This document shows, piece by piece, positions 48,564-57,398 of a stretch of DNA of 64,000 nt. Source of the stretch: a virus. The translations under genes and the position numbers were made by a program. Below the pieces are notes generated by a model that saw nothing but the letters and a program-made list of their open reading frames with translations, did no database searches and had not been told where the DNA came from. The stretch lies in IMG/VR virus record IMGVR_UViG_3300023184_000081, positions 16,242 to 80,241 of that record, one strand, 5' to 3'. Positions within the stretch are counted from its first letter, which is position 1. Each line of letters opens with the position of its first letter.

Positions 48564-49555
48564 ATATTACTGGTATTATGGAAGAAGCTGAGAGTATCGA
48601 ACCTGCAGCAGATGGAACGTATACTAATCTAGGATCCGCTGGTGGAACTGAGATGATGATGGCTGGTCTTCGTGAGAGAGTATCATCAGAACTCCTAGAT
48701 CAATTCAATTTCATCTGCTCTCGATATCGTCCAGAAAATCTTAGCAAAGATAAAAAGAATATCCTCTGGCTGCACGACACTTGGGACGACCCCGAGAGTG
48801 AACATCTCTCTAAGAAAGAAAATCGTAAGAAATTTTCTAAACTTGTTTTCGTATCACACTATCAGCAAGCAACTTTCAACATGGGTCGTAATGTAGATTT
48901 TGCAGACGGTATTGTTATGCAGAATGCTATTGTTCCGATTCCAGAATTTGAAAAGACTAAGAAACATATCAATCTAATCTATCATACAACTCCACATCGC
49001 GGTCTGGAACTTCTGATTCCTGTATTCGAAAAGCTGTGTGAAGCGATGCCAGATGTCGATTTGAATCTAGATGTGTATTCTTCGTTCAACATCTACGGTT
49101 GGCCAGCACGTGACGAACCATACAAAGAATTGTTCGCACGTTGCACAAAACATCCGAACATAAATTATCACGGATATCAGCCAAACGATGTAGTTCGTAA
49201 AGCGTTGCAAGCCGCTCATATCTATGCATATCCGAATATCTGGCCGGAAACATCTTGCATTTCAGTGATTGAGGCGATGTCTGCCGGATGTTCTGTAGTT
49301 TGCCCAAATTTCGGAGCATTACCAGAAACCTGTGCAAATTTCGCAACAATGTATCCATTCATCGAAAACAATAATGCGCACGCAAATATGTTTGCCAGAG
49401 TTCTGATGATGGCTATCAGAAATCACTGGGATGAGAATAATCAGAATAAACTCAAATTTCAAAAACTGTATTTTGATAATTTCTATAATTGGGATGTGCG
49501 AGCATCGCAATGGGAATCACTTTTGAAGGGTATTTTGAGCCAAAATAAACCTTGA
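48548..49555 (+). CDS. GT4-type glycosyltransferase
   Basis: 335 aa. WLHDTWDDPE, VFVSHYQQATF and the C-terminal donor site ETSCISVIEAMSAGCSVV with PNFGALPE (Glu-x7-Glu) are typical of GT-B family 4 enzymes. It may glycosylate a surface polymer or modified DNA bases. It overlaps the previous gene by 16 bp and is followed by an early promoter. Confidence 0.85.
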   Translation: MGTKLNITGIMEEAESIEPAADGTYTNLGSAGGTEMMMAGLRERVSSELLDQFNFICSRYRPENLSKDKKNILWLHDTWDDPESEHLSKKENRKKFSKLVFVSHYQQATFNMGRNVDFADGIVMQNAIVPIPEFEKTKKHINLIYHTTPHRGLELLIPVFEKLCEAMPDVDLNLDVYSSFNIYGWPARDEPYKELFARCTKHPNINYHGYQPNDVVRKALQAAHIYAYPNIWPETSCISVIEAMSAGCSVVCPNFGALPETCANFATMYPFIENNNAHANMFARVLMMAIRNHWDENNQNKLKFQKLYFDNFYNWDVRASQWESLLKGILSQNKP

Positions 49556-49580
49556 CAATTCTTTCGAATGAGCGTATAAT
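49552..49580 (+). promoter_or_regulatory. early promoter before 49598
   Basis: TTGACA (49552-49557) overlaps the upstream stop; 17-bp spacer, TATAAT (49575-49580). The leader before ATG 49598 would be about 11 nt without a Shine-Dalgarno. Confidence 0.85.
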
Positions 49581-49597
49581 AGTAATACAATATACAT

Positions 49598-50761
49598 ATG
49601 GATAAAGAATTGAAAACTGCTCAAATACGCGCTGCAACGACTACTATCAAGAGAATTATTCCTAATGGTGTGGAAGGTCAGTTGTATGGAACAGAAAAGA
49701 TTTGGGATTCTGAATCGAATCTTAAAGATGATCGAAATATACAACGGATTCACTGCTTCAATTTCTATAACAGTCAGTGTTCAGAAAAAGATGCTCGTGC
49801 ATATGTTGAAACATATATCAAGAATCTTAAGAAACAGCCTAAACAAATCGAAATGATTAATCATGTCAACGACCAAGAATTTTATGGTCCGTTGGCATGG
49901 CTGTGCCGTATGAATTCTGCTGGCTATGTTTTGAGTTCTGAAGAATTGCAGTATATCGAAGATAAATTCAAGAAGTTAATAATCTCTGGTAAGGAAAAAA
50001 ATGAAACACGTCGTGACGTTCAAAAGGTTGCGCCGATTGATATTCAAAAGAGAACTACAGAAGCGATTCATAAGACTGTAGCAGAAATTGATAATAAGGT
50101 CGACGAATTCATTCAATCTAAATTCAAGGATGCGTTTGATTCTTATGCTTTTCTGAAAGATAATTCAGTAAAACCGCTATATGCAAAACGCATCGCTGAG
50201 ATCTATCTGAGAGAGATTAAAGAGATCAAAGAAGTTATTCGTGGAGAAGATGAGCAGCTGAACGAAGCGTATTCCATTTACAAACCTAAAGAAATTAAGA
50301 AGCTGTATTCTTTCTATCAAAAGATTATTGATGATTCTAAATTGTGGGAAGATCATCTGAAGAAAAGCAAATCACCGCGTAAGAAGAAAGTCAAGAGTGC
50401 AGATCAGCTGATTCAACGATTGAAGTATATGAAAGGTGATGCAGAGTTCAAACTCACCAGCATTGAGCCTACGAAACTCATCGGTGCTTGTGAGGCATGG
50501 ATCTTCAATGCAAAGACTCGTCGCATAGATCATTATTTCTCAAATGATGTTGATGGTATCTCTATCAAAGGTTCAACATTGCAGAACATCAATGAGAAAA
50601 CTTCCATAGCGAAGAAGATTAGAAAGCCGTTAGAAATTTCCAAGAATATTGTTATGGCAACTTCTCGTGGTGCCACAAAATATTTCGATGCAATCAAGAC
50701 GAAGCCTATTCAAAGCACTGGACGTCTGAATGCGTTTTCAATAATTCTTCGGGTCGGATAG
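49598..50761 (+). CDS. conserved protein upstream of rnh
   Basis: 387 aa. Lys/Glu-rich and helical with LYGTEKIWDSESNL, FYGPLAWLCRMNSAGYVLS and YMKGDAEFKLTSIEPTKLIG. I recall this type next to the Rnh-like exonuclease in T4-like marine phages. Function unknown; nucleic-acid contact suggested by the basic tail (SIAKKIRKPLEI). Confidence 0.75.
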   Translation: MDKELKTAQIRAATTTIKRIIPNGVEGQLYGTEKIWDSESNLKDDRNIQRIHCFNFYNSQCSEKDARAYVETYIKNLKKQPKQIEMINHVNDQEFYGPLAWLCRMNSAGYVLSSEELQYIEDKFKKLIISGKEKNETRRDVQKVAPIDIQKRTTEAIHKTVAEIDNKVDEFIQSKFKDAFDSYAFLKDNSVKPLYAKRIAEIYLREIKEIKEVIRGEDEQLNEAYSIYKPKEIKKLYSFYQKIIDDSKLWEDHLKKSKSPRKKKVKSADQLIQRLKYMKGDAEFKLTSIEPTKLIGACEAWIFNAKTRRIDHYFSNDVDGISIKGSTLQNINEKTSIAKKIRKPLEISKNIVMATSRGATKYFDAIKTKPIQSTGRLNAFSIILRVG

Positions 50762-50767
50762 ACTAAT

Positions 50768-51631
50768 ATGATACTTGTCGATTTGAATCAGACGATGATT
50801 TCCAATCTGATGATGCATCTTTCATATACGAAAGATGACGTTGTGGAAGAAGAAATGCTTCGCCATATGATTCTTAACTCTCTACGATCCTATCGTTCAA
50901 AATTCTATCAGGAATATGGAGAACTAGTCATATGCTGTGATGCTCAGAATTATTGGCGCAGGAGTATATTCCCACATTACAAAGCAAATCGAAAGAAGTC
51001 GCGAGATTCTTCAGGTCTTGACTGGAATACACTATTCGAATCTCTCAATAAAATTCGTGACGAGATCCGTGATTATCTTCCATACAAAGTCCTACGTATC
51101 GATCGATGTGAAGCTGATGATATCATCGCTGCAATCTGTCATGAGCATGGTAAATTCTTAGGTGGAAATGCTGATAAGATTTTGATTCTTTCTGGTGATA
51201 AGGACTTCGCACAGCTTCAGAAATATTCGAATGTCTATCAGTATGCGCCAGTTCAAAAGAAGATGATCGCGATCAATAATCCTGAGAGCTTTCGTAAAGA
51301 ACATATCATGCTCGGAGATAGATCAGATGGAGTGCCGAATTTCATCTCGGATGATGATACATTTGTAGCAGATAAGCGACAGAAACCTATTCGCCGTGAT
51401 AAAATTGCAGACTGGTCTCGTATGGAACCTGAGCAATTTTGTTCTGGAGAAATGCTTCGTGGATACAAACGAAATCAGATGCTGATTGATCTAGATATGA
51501 TTCCTCAGGATTTACAAAAACAATGTATATCAGAATTCGAATCTGCGAAATGTAATGATCGTTCAAAAATATTTAATTATTTCATACAAAATCGTCTTGG
51601 AAGTCTTACAGAATCAATTTCGGATTTTTGA
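50768..51631 (+). CDS. rnh: T4 Rnh-type 5'-3' exonuclease (FEN1-like)
   Basis: 287 aa. Acidic metal residues are in ILVDLNQTMI (start), EADDIIAAI, SGDKDFAQLQ and GDRSDGVPN, the complete FEN1/T4 RNase H pattern; the H3TH region follows. It removes RNA primers during lagging-strand synthesis, completing the replication set with gp43, gp41, gp61 and ligase. Confidence 0.93.
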   Translation: MILVDLNQTMISNLMMHLSYTKDDVVEEEMLRHMILNSLRSYRSKFYQEYGELVICCDAQNYWRRSIFPHYKANRKKSRDSSGLDWNTLFESLNKIRDEIRDYLPYKVLRIDRCEADDIIAAICHEHGKFLGGNADKILILSGDKDFAQLQKYSNVYQYAPVQKKMIAINNPESFRKEHIMLGDRSDGVPNFISDDDTFVADKRQKPIRRDKIADWSRMEPEQFCSGEMLRGYKRNQMLIDLDMIPQDLQKQCISEFESAKCNDRSKIFNYFIQNRLGSLTESISDF

Positions 51632-51633
51632 GA

Positions 51634-51641
51634 TATAAATA
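51634..51641 (+). promoter_or_regulatory. late promoter TATAAATA before the initiator tRNA
   Basis: Exact octamer; its end is 3 bp from the tRNA 5' end, so transcription would start almost at the mature tRNA end. Confidence 0.75.
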
Positions 51642-51644
51642 AAT

Positions 51645-51719
51645 CGCGGGGTGGGAAAGGAGTATTCCGCTTGGCTCATAACCAAGAGATCGTTGGTGCG
51701 AATCCAACCCCCGCAACCA
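51645..51719 (+). tRNA. initiator-type tRNA-fMet (CAT)
   Basis: Acceptor CGCGGGG/CCCCGCA leaves the C1-A72 mismatch that marks bacterial initiator tRNA. The anticodon arm CTTGG CTCATAA CCAAG gives CAT. Discriminator A and CCA are encoded. Two of three initiator G-C pairs remain. The T-loop is TGCGAAT, not TTCxAAT. It stands alone, far from the main array. Confidence 0.85.
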
Positions 51720-51741
51720 ATTACTATAACATGGAGCATAT

Positions 51742-52161
51742 ATGATAAAAAGTCTTGCTGAAATGATTGATGAAATCGAGAAACAAAAAAATGCCGCATC
51801 TCAAACAAAACTTCTTAAGAAGTATGCCTCAGCTGCAATGAAAGCTGTTGTTGGCTATGCGATGGATCCTGGTGTTAAGTTCCTTCTTCCACCGTCCGAT
51901 CCGCCGTTTCGTCCAATGCCAGATGGATCAGATGCGCAAGGTCGTCTTATTGCAGATCACAGGAAATTTATTTACTTTGTAGATTCTCCAGATGGCAGAG
52001 GCATTAGCGCACTTAAACGCGAACAGATGTTCATTCAGATGTTAGAAACTCTAGATGTTCGTGATGCACAACTGTTGCTTCGGATTAAAAATAAAAAACT
52101 CACGATTAGAATGGACGCGGTAAAAGCTGCATTCCCGTCTCTAACTGCAAAGTGGAAATGA
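51742..52161 (+). CDS. DUF6433-like conserved phage protein
   Basis: 139 aa. KSLAEMIDEIEKQK, VGYAMDPGVKFLLPPSDPP and LKREQMFIQMLETL with AFPSLTAKW follow the DUF6433 pattern of T4-like phages. TGGAG ribosome site. Probably transcribed from the late promoter in front of the tRNA. Function unknown. Confidence 0.8.
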   Translation: MIKSLAEMIDEIEKQKNAASQTKLLKKYASAAMKAVVGYAMDPGVKFLLPPSDPPFRPMPDGSDAQGRLIADHRKFIYFVDSPDGRGISALKREQMFIQMLETLDVRDAQLLLRIKNKKLTIRMDAVKAAFPSLTAKWK

Positions 52162-52757
52162 GCAATAATCCGGCTTTTATCATTGGTAATGGTGAAAGCC
52201 GTAGGAATTTTGATCTAAATGATATAAAGGGTGTTGCTCCTATTTACGGATGTAATGCTCTTTATAGAGATTTCTCTCCAGACTGGCTAGTAGCAGTCGA
52301 TGAGGGAGTCATTGATGAAATAAATTCTTCCAATTTTCCTAAAGAATCTACACTATTCCCTAGATCAAAAGCTGAAGAATACGAACCAGCAGATATGCAT
52401 CCAGGCAGAAACAGATATCCTAGAAACAATTCTGGTATGTATGCCATGCAGCGAGCAATAGAAAAAGATCATAATGTTTTACTGTGCCTAGGATTTGATT
52501 TTCTGATCAATGACAGCTATCTTTCTTGCACAAATTTGTTTGCTGGGACTAAAAATTACGGCGCAGAAACTCATGCGAATTTTGAAGATAATGCTGGACG
52601 GATTCATTATCTTGAATGGTTTGCAAGAAAGAATAAAGATGTTGTTTTTATTTTCGTTCTTGAAGATCTATTCCCAAAAGTTCCAATTGGCGCAAAAAAT
52701 ATTTTCACAATACCATACAGAACTTTAAAATTGAACATACATAGAGACAGTCAATAG
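52158..52757 (+). CDS. glycosyltransferase/MptE-like phage protein
   Basis: 199 aa from ATG 52158 (ATGA overlap). PAFIIGNGESRRNFDL and GCNALYRDFSPDWLVAVD resemble the Rossmann core of DUF115/MptE-like proteins that occur in glycan clusters; NSGMYAMQRAI and VLLCLGFDF follow. The role is not certain; it directly precedes the DNA-modification island. Confidence 0.65.
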   Translation: MSNNPAFIIGNGESRRNFDLNDIKGVAPIYGCNALYRDFSPDWLVAVDEGVIDEINSSNFPKESTLFPRSKAEEYEPADMHPGRNRYPRNNSGMYAMQRAIEKDHNVLLCLGFDFLINDSYLSCTNLFAGTKNYGAETHANFEDNAGRIHYLEWFARKNKDVVFIFVLEDLFPKVPIGAKNIFTIPYRTLKLNIHRDSQ

Positions 52758-52772
52758 CATTGGAATTATATT

Positions 52773-54134
52773 ATGACGAAGCAGATAGTATTAAGTGAAC
52801 AGATTGACTGTGAGCATTTGTTAGGTAAATTTCTAGATCATGACGCATACAATTATATTGTTAATGAAGATTGTGACGTGTATAAGCCATTGGGTCCTGG
52901 CGAAAGTCCTCACGAAAATAATTGTCTTTTGAAGTTTCGTAAGAACGTATTTCCTAAGAGCATTACAGACCCTGCATATATTGGATTGCGGGAGGGTGCT
53001 AGTCAATCTGATAACCGTGGTCTTGCTGCTGGAACTCATCGCGATGAATTTCAGATAATGCCAACCGAAACTGGACATGGTAAACGTCGATGGGTAACCA
53101 AACTAGAAAAAGCTATCATCAATTATTTTTTGGCTGGGTCACCAGTATCTGCGTCAGGTGGAGATCAGGTACCTGATATTTTGCGTGAGACATCTAATGA
53201 TCCATTAGAAGGACGAGGAGCCACTGGAGGCGGCAATATTAAAGGTGGATCTATTTGGATTGTAAAGAAAACCACAGAGTTTGATTTTACAGAATGGATG
53301 AATTCCACAAAAGAATTGTCTAGAGAAGATAGAAAGAAGTCTGCTATTGAAGTTCGCAAGTTGATATCAGATACATCTTATGGTAATTCTGTCTACTCTG
53401 GAACGGCTGGATATTTTGATCGTTATCCGCGTATTCCTTTTTGCAGAGAAACTGCTTGGAGTGCCGCAAATGCAGATCTATTCCAAAAAGGATATCCTCT
53501 ATTCGAAGCAGCATCTGATGTATTCAAAGACAATTTTCCGATCAGATGGAATGGACAGAATGACTCTGTTAAGAAACTGAAAGATCCTGGCTGGCGTATT
53601 GGTAATTCAGTTTACACGACCATAACGATCAATAAAGATTTCAGAACAGCTTGTCATAGAGATGCTGGAGATCTATGCGAAACAGAACGAATTAATCTTC
53701 CCGCAGGATTTAGTAATCTCACAGTATTGAGCGATGGAAAGAACTTTGATGGTATGTATCTATGCATGCCAGAGTATAAAGTTTGCGTAGATGTGAAACC
53801 GGGCGATCTATTGCTTATGGATGCTCATCAGATTCATGGCAACGTTCCTCTGATCTCATCAGATGAAGGATTTGAAAGAATTTCTGTTGTTATGTATTTC
53901 AGATCATCTATGTTAGATTGTTCTTCTGTTGAACAAGAAAATCTTCGTAGAAAATTTGTTTATGCAAGAAAAGATAATAACAGTCATGATCAATGGCACG
54001 AAGGTTGGAATGGAGTGTCAGCTGGAATGTGGGAAACTAAAGAATGGTCCGACTATCTAAGCAATAATGGATTTCCAGAAGAAGCGTCTAAAGTATCTAA
54101 GAGTGAAAATATAAGCGTTTTGGACTTCCTATGA
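52773..54134 (+). CDS. TET/JBP-like 2-oxoglutarate Fe(II) dioxygenase
   Basis: 453 aa. The catalytic core at about residues 290-370 shows FRTACHRDAGDL (HxD iron ligands), GFSNLTVLSDGK, GDLLLMDAHQIHGNVP (distal His) and ERISVVMYFRS (Arg for 2-oxoglutarate), in the order of the TET/JBP family. The N-terminal part with YFDRYPRIPFCRETAWS is shared with phage members. It would oxidise 5-methylcytosine to hydroxymethylcytosine, or thymine to hydroxymethyluracil, in DNA. The next three genes overlap in series and look like later steps. Confidence 0.9.
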   Translation: MTKQIVLSEQIDCEHLLGKFLDHDAYNYIVNEDCDVYKPLGPGESPHENNCLLKFRKNVFPKSITDPAYIGLREGASQSDNRGLAAGTHRDEFQIMPTETGHGKRRWVTKLEKAIINYFLAGSPVSASGGDQVPDILRETSNDPLEGRGATGGGNIKGGSIWIVKKTTEFDFTEWMNSTKELSREDRKKSAIEVRKLISDTSYGNSVYSGTAGYFDRYPRIPFCRETAWSAANADLFQKGYPLFEAASDVFKDNFPIRWNGQNDSVKKLKDPGWRIGNSVYTTITINKDFRTACHRDAGDLCETERINLPAGFSNLTVLSDGKNFDGMYLCMPEYKVCVDVKPGDLLLMDAHQIHGNVPLISSDEGFERISVVMYFRSSMLDCSSVEQENLRRKFVYARKDNNSHDQWHEGWNGVSAGMWETKEWSDYLSNNGFPEEASKVSKSENISVLDFL

Positions 54135-54916
54135 AAATCTATGCTACAGCTACCATATGTGGAAAATGGAAGCTTCCATTCTATATTCCATTGGTTGATG
54201 AAGATAAGACATCAAAGCATGAACGATCATACATGCATTATGTTTCTCAGCATTCCGATCTTGTAGCTGCAAAATGTAATGCTACAGAATGGCTGCTTGG
54301 TGGGATTCTACCTATAGATTGCAAGCTAGTTGTTAGAGAATATTTTGGTGGTGCTGGAATAATGTCCACCATAATTCGAGGCATGTTTGAAGTGAACTCA
54401 CATTATATTGGAGAGCGTGATAAACAGTGCGTGATTCAATTAGAGAAAGCATTTCCACAAGCTATTTGTGAAGAAGCTGATGCTTTAGAATCCATGACTA
54501 GAAGTGAATATGCAGATATAGATATGTTGGATTTTCCATCGTCTAGTATTATTCACACAAAGCGCGCAGGTCAAAAATGGACAAATGGATTTGAAAAAGT
54601 CCTATCACGAAAACCAAATGCGATTATATGGACTGATACATCTGTAACATATCCTATATCAATTCATGGTTCTAGATACGAAACAGAAATTGGTGGACCG
54701 ATTACAACTCAGAGTGAATATCTGATGCGCTATTCGGAGTGGCTCTACAATACACATGGATATTCTATTTGCAGAGCAGCATATCGCGCGCGCAATGCGG
54801 TCTATCTTCTAGCTCAGCCAGGAGCATTTTACTTAGAAGAAAAACATTTTCCTATCATTGGAAATGAGAATGGATTTGTTATGGATAATGTTAAATCTAT
54901 ATTGGATTTTGTATGA
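54131..54916 (+). CDS. Rossmann methyltransferase-like protein of the modification island
   Basis: 261 aa, ATGA overlap upstream. VVREYFGGAGIMSTIIRG resembles SAM-binding motif I, then GERDKQCVIQLEKAF and MLDFPSSSIIHTK at the motif IV position. The PC catalytic dipeptide of cytosine-C5 methyltransferases is absent (FPSS), so a C5 reaction is unlikely. It could act on a modified base. Assignment is moderate. Confidence 0.65.
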   Translation: MKIYATATICGKWKLPFYIPLVDEDKTSKHERSYMHYVSQHSDLVAAKCNATEWLLGGILPIDCKLVVREYFGGAGIMSTIIRGMFEVNSHYIGERDKQCVIQLEKAFPQAICEEADALESMTRSEYADIDMLDFPSSSIIHTKRAGQKWTNGFEKVLSRKPNAIIWTDTSVTYPISIHGSRYETEIGGPITTQSEYLMRYSEWLYNTHGYSICRAAYRARNAVYLLAQPGAFYLEEKHFPIIGNENGFVMDNVKSILDFV

Positions 54917-56064
54917 TCAATGTAGACTCAACGCATCCAATAGGAAATTGGTGTAATCTAAATAAAGTGGCTGAGGTTACAGATCTAAAGAAGGGAATGG
55001 ACTTTAGACTACCAAAATATCGTAGAGAAGTCTTCATGCGATTCTATGAGTTTCATCTACAGAATAGAAGTCATCCTGGTGGCGTATACTTTATGTTTCC
55101 ATGGCTGCAGAAGAAATATAATCTGGATAATGAACAGATGTTGTGGATGACATTCATCAATGGTATGAGTCAGCATATAGTTACAACATGGATGCTTTTT
55201 GAAAAGTTTCCAACATTCAGATCTGATCCAGATCTTATGCAGAAATATATCAGAGACAACTGGGCTCAGCTTGGTTGGGATATGGATAGACGTTATGTTA
55301 AGAATAAATTCGGAAAAGCTCTAGAATGCTATCAGAAGTTGATAGGTAAAAAAACTCAAATCGAATATTGGAATGGTCTGTGCAACACAACTGATGAGAA
55401 ACAGAACTTCAGAAATTGCTGGACAACTGTAATGACTGAATTTCATTACTTCGGTAGATTGTCATCATTCAGTTATCTAGAATATCAGAGGATCGTTGGA
55501 CTGAATATAGATTGTGATCGTCTGTTTCTAGAAGATATGAGTGGAAGTAAATCGCATAGAAATGGTCTAGCTGTAGTTCTTGGTCGTGATGATTTAGACT
55601 GGCATGATAAACTCAATCCGGATTTTCAGGGATATACACCAGATCATATATCTTGGCTGCAGTCACAAGGAGAAGCCCTTCTGATAGAAGCACAAGAAAG
55701 ATTCAAAGATAAAGAATACCTCAAGGATGTTTCCTATTTTACATTAGAGTCTACGCTTTGTTGCTACAAGAGCTGGCATAGAAAGAATAGACGATATGCT
55801 AATGTGTATATGGATATGTTCCATGATCGTATCAAAAAAGCTGAGGCTGCATCACAAGGCAATTATGATTTTTCATTATTTTGGGATGCACGAAAAGAGA
55901 ATCTTCCTGAGCATCTATTATTAGAATGTGTAGAATCTGATCCAGGATTATGTCCAGAAAAACAAAATCATTATCGCGATACTGGACAGGTCATTATGAT
56001 GGATAAGATGTGGTCGTGTTTTGAAAATAACTTTAATAAATCTGGTCTGAGGGAGTTTCTGTGA
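54913..56064 (+). CDS. 5-hmU DNA kinase helical-domain / AGPT-Pplase-like protein
   Basis: 383 aa. MRFYEFHLQNRSHPGGVYF, then MLWMTFINGMSQHIVTTWM and LFEKFPTF match the DNA-glycosylase-like helical domain found in 5-hydroxymethyluracil DNA kinases and alpha-glutamyl/putrescinyl-thymine pyrophosphorylases of hypermodifying phages. The P-loop kinase comes as a separate gene immediately after (GTG overlap), which in other phages is fused or adjacent. Reader/positioning or transferase function is inference. Confidence 0.75.
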   Translation: MINVDSTHPIGNWCNLNKVAEVTDLKKGMDFRLPKYRREVFMRFYEFHLQNRSHPGGVYFMFPWLQKKYNLDNEQMLWMTFINGMSQHIVTTWMLFEKFPTFRSDPDLMQKYIRDNWAQLGWDMDRRYVKNKFGKALECYQKLIGKKTQIEYWNGLCNTTDEKQNFRNCWTTVMTEFHYFGRLSSFSYLEYQRIVGLNIDCDRLFLEDMSGSKSHRNGLAVVLGRDDLDWHDKLNPDFQGYTPDHISWLQSQGEALLIEAQERFKDKEYLKDVSYFTLESTLCCYKSWHRKNRRYANVYMDMFHDRIKKAEAASQGNYDFSLFWDARKENLPEHLLLECVESDPGLCPEKQNHYRDTGQVIMMDKMWSCFENNFNKSGLREFL

Positions 56065-56606
56065 AAAAAATTATTGCTCTTGGTGGCGAACCTGCAACTG
56101 GTAAGACAACATTGATGTGGAGAATTATTGATAGCGCAACAGATTGGCAGAAGATTGAACCAAAGAAAACTCTTTCAGCAATTCGTTCAGAATCTCTCGA
56201 TCTAACCATACTGGGTAAGTATGATCGAGGCCTCGAATTCGCAGGAACAGATCGTCTATCAATGAGTGTTCAACCTGCAGCTACAGAGTTCATCAAAGAA
56301 GCCACAGGAAATATTCTATTTGAGGGAGATAGGTTATTCAATAGAAAATTCATCGACGCTATCATATCGTGCAATTGTCTATTCTCTCTAATCTATATTG
56401 AAGCGAGTCGCAATGAGCTTCAAAATCGACATATCGATCGAAAAGACACACAGACAGAAACGTTCCTTAAGAGTAGGCAAACTAAGTATAGCAATATCGT
56501 AAGGAGTTTAGATCTTATGGATATCATTCATACATTCAAGAATGATAATATGGATCAGCAGACAATTATTTACGATTTTATAAGAGCAAATATATTTAAT
56601 AAATAG
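56061..56606 (+). CDS. P-loop kinase of the modification island
   Basis: 181 aa, GTG start overlapping the previous stop. Walker A ALGGEPATGKTTLM (about residues 6-19); ILFEGDRLFN holds an Asp-containing strand, and SRNELQNRHIDRKD an Arg-rich lid. Fits a small nucleotide or base kinase; with the helical-domain neighbour it is a good candidate for 5-hydroxymethyl-pyrimidine DNA kinase. Confidence 0.8.
   Translation: MKKIIALGGEPATGKTTLMWRIIDSATDWQKIEPKKTLSAIRSESLDLTILGKYDRGLEFAGTDRLSMSVQPAATEFIKEATGNILFEGDRLFNRKFIDAIISCNCLFSLIYIEASRNELQNRHIDRKDTQTETFLKSRQTKYSNIVRSLDLMDIIHTFKNDNMDQQTIIYDFIRANIFNK
56598..56605 (+). promoter_or_regulatory. possible late promoter AATAAATA
   Basis: AATAAATAG overlaps the kinase stop codon; ATG 56611 lies 6 nt after it, as at the 10557 late promoter. 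Confidence 0.4.
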
Positions 56607-56610
56607 CATT

Positions 56611-56808
56611 ATGAAAACAGCTAAACTTCCAATTTATTCTTTAGATACAGTTCTTGTAGAAGGTTGGTTCATACGCTGCTCTATAATGAAGGGCAACATA
56701 CTTGTTGTTATGTTGAATTCAATAACTGAAGAATGTCGGATTGGCTTTTTTAAAACTGAAAAAAAAGCCAATCGTTTTGTGAATGATATAATATATGCTC
56801 TCGGATAA
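56611..56808 (+). CDS. small protein of unknown function
   Basis: 65 aa. Beta strands (VLVEGWFIRCSIMKGNILVVML) then a helix with KTEKKANRFVND. 14-bp overlap with the next gene. No Shine-Dalgarno is visible. Confidence 0.6.
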   Translation: MKTAKLPIYSLDTVLVEGWFIRCSIMKGNILVVMLNSITEECRIGFFKTEKKANRFVNDIIYALG

Positions 56809-57211
56809 AATAAAATCTCTGCCCCATTCTGGAAGAACGCTACAAGATCATCTAAATGGAACTGCTGATATACTACGTTATTGGCTCTGTTCTGATGACG
56901 TTGTCAATGCAGGTCTGTATCACTCAGTCTACGGAACTTCAAGCTATAAGAATATAGCTACAACAAACAGAGATGAAGTTATCGCTCTGATCGGCGTATA
57001 TGCAGAATCTCTTGTGTATACATTCTGTAACACGAATCACAATAGAATGCTTCATTTTATTGAAAATCGAAATAAAGAATTGATTTTAGTAGAATGTGCT
57101 AATCTCATGGAACAGAAAAGCAGAAATTTTCAGATATTAGAAAAGGCAGTAGACTATGTTCCAAAATACATCGGAGACGATATAGGTTTCTACATAATGG
57201 ATAATCACTGA
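56795..57211 (+). CDS. DUF6817/HD-like protein
   Basis: 138 aa. LPHSGRTLQDHLNGTADIL and CSDDVVNAGLYHSVYGT resemble the DUF6817 family, whose His/Asp pattern (H...DH...H) recalls HD hydrolases. It may hydrolyse a nucleotide or phosphate intermediate of the modification pathway; this is a guess from position. Confidence 0.75.
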   Translation: MLSDKIKSLPHSGRTLQDHLNGTADILRYWLCSDDVVNAGLYHSVYGTSSYKNIATTNRDEVIALIGVYAESLVYTFCNTNHNRMLHFIENRNKELILVECANLMEQKSRNFQILEKAVDYVPKYIGDDIGFYIMDNH

Positions 57212-57221
57212 GGAATAGATC

Positions 57222-57398
57222 ATGACTACAGAAATAGATAAAATGATACAGAAATTGGAACTTGCAATGCATCATAATGCATATCTAACATTTGATGAGA
57301 TGGAAGAAATGCATACGTTTCTTCATAATCTCAAAGAAAATTCTCCTCGTCCTGCTATATTTTCGGAACAAGAACAATCTGAACTGTTTACAAAATGA
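57222..57398 (+). CDS. 58-aa helical protein
   Basis: ATG 57222 with GAGGAATAGATC upstream; charged helix (DKMIQKLELAMHHNA) and an acidic middle. ATGA overlap with the following gene supports translation. Confidence 0.6.
   Translation: MTTEIDKMIQKLELAMHHNAYLTFDEMEEMHTFLHNLKENSPRPAIFSEQEQSELFTK

Noticed and set aside
54131-54916. Cytosine-C5 methyltransferase in the modification island
   Set aside because: The catalytic Pro-Cys is missing (FPSS), so only a methyltransferase-like fold is claimed.
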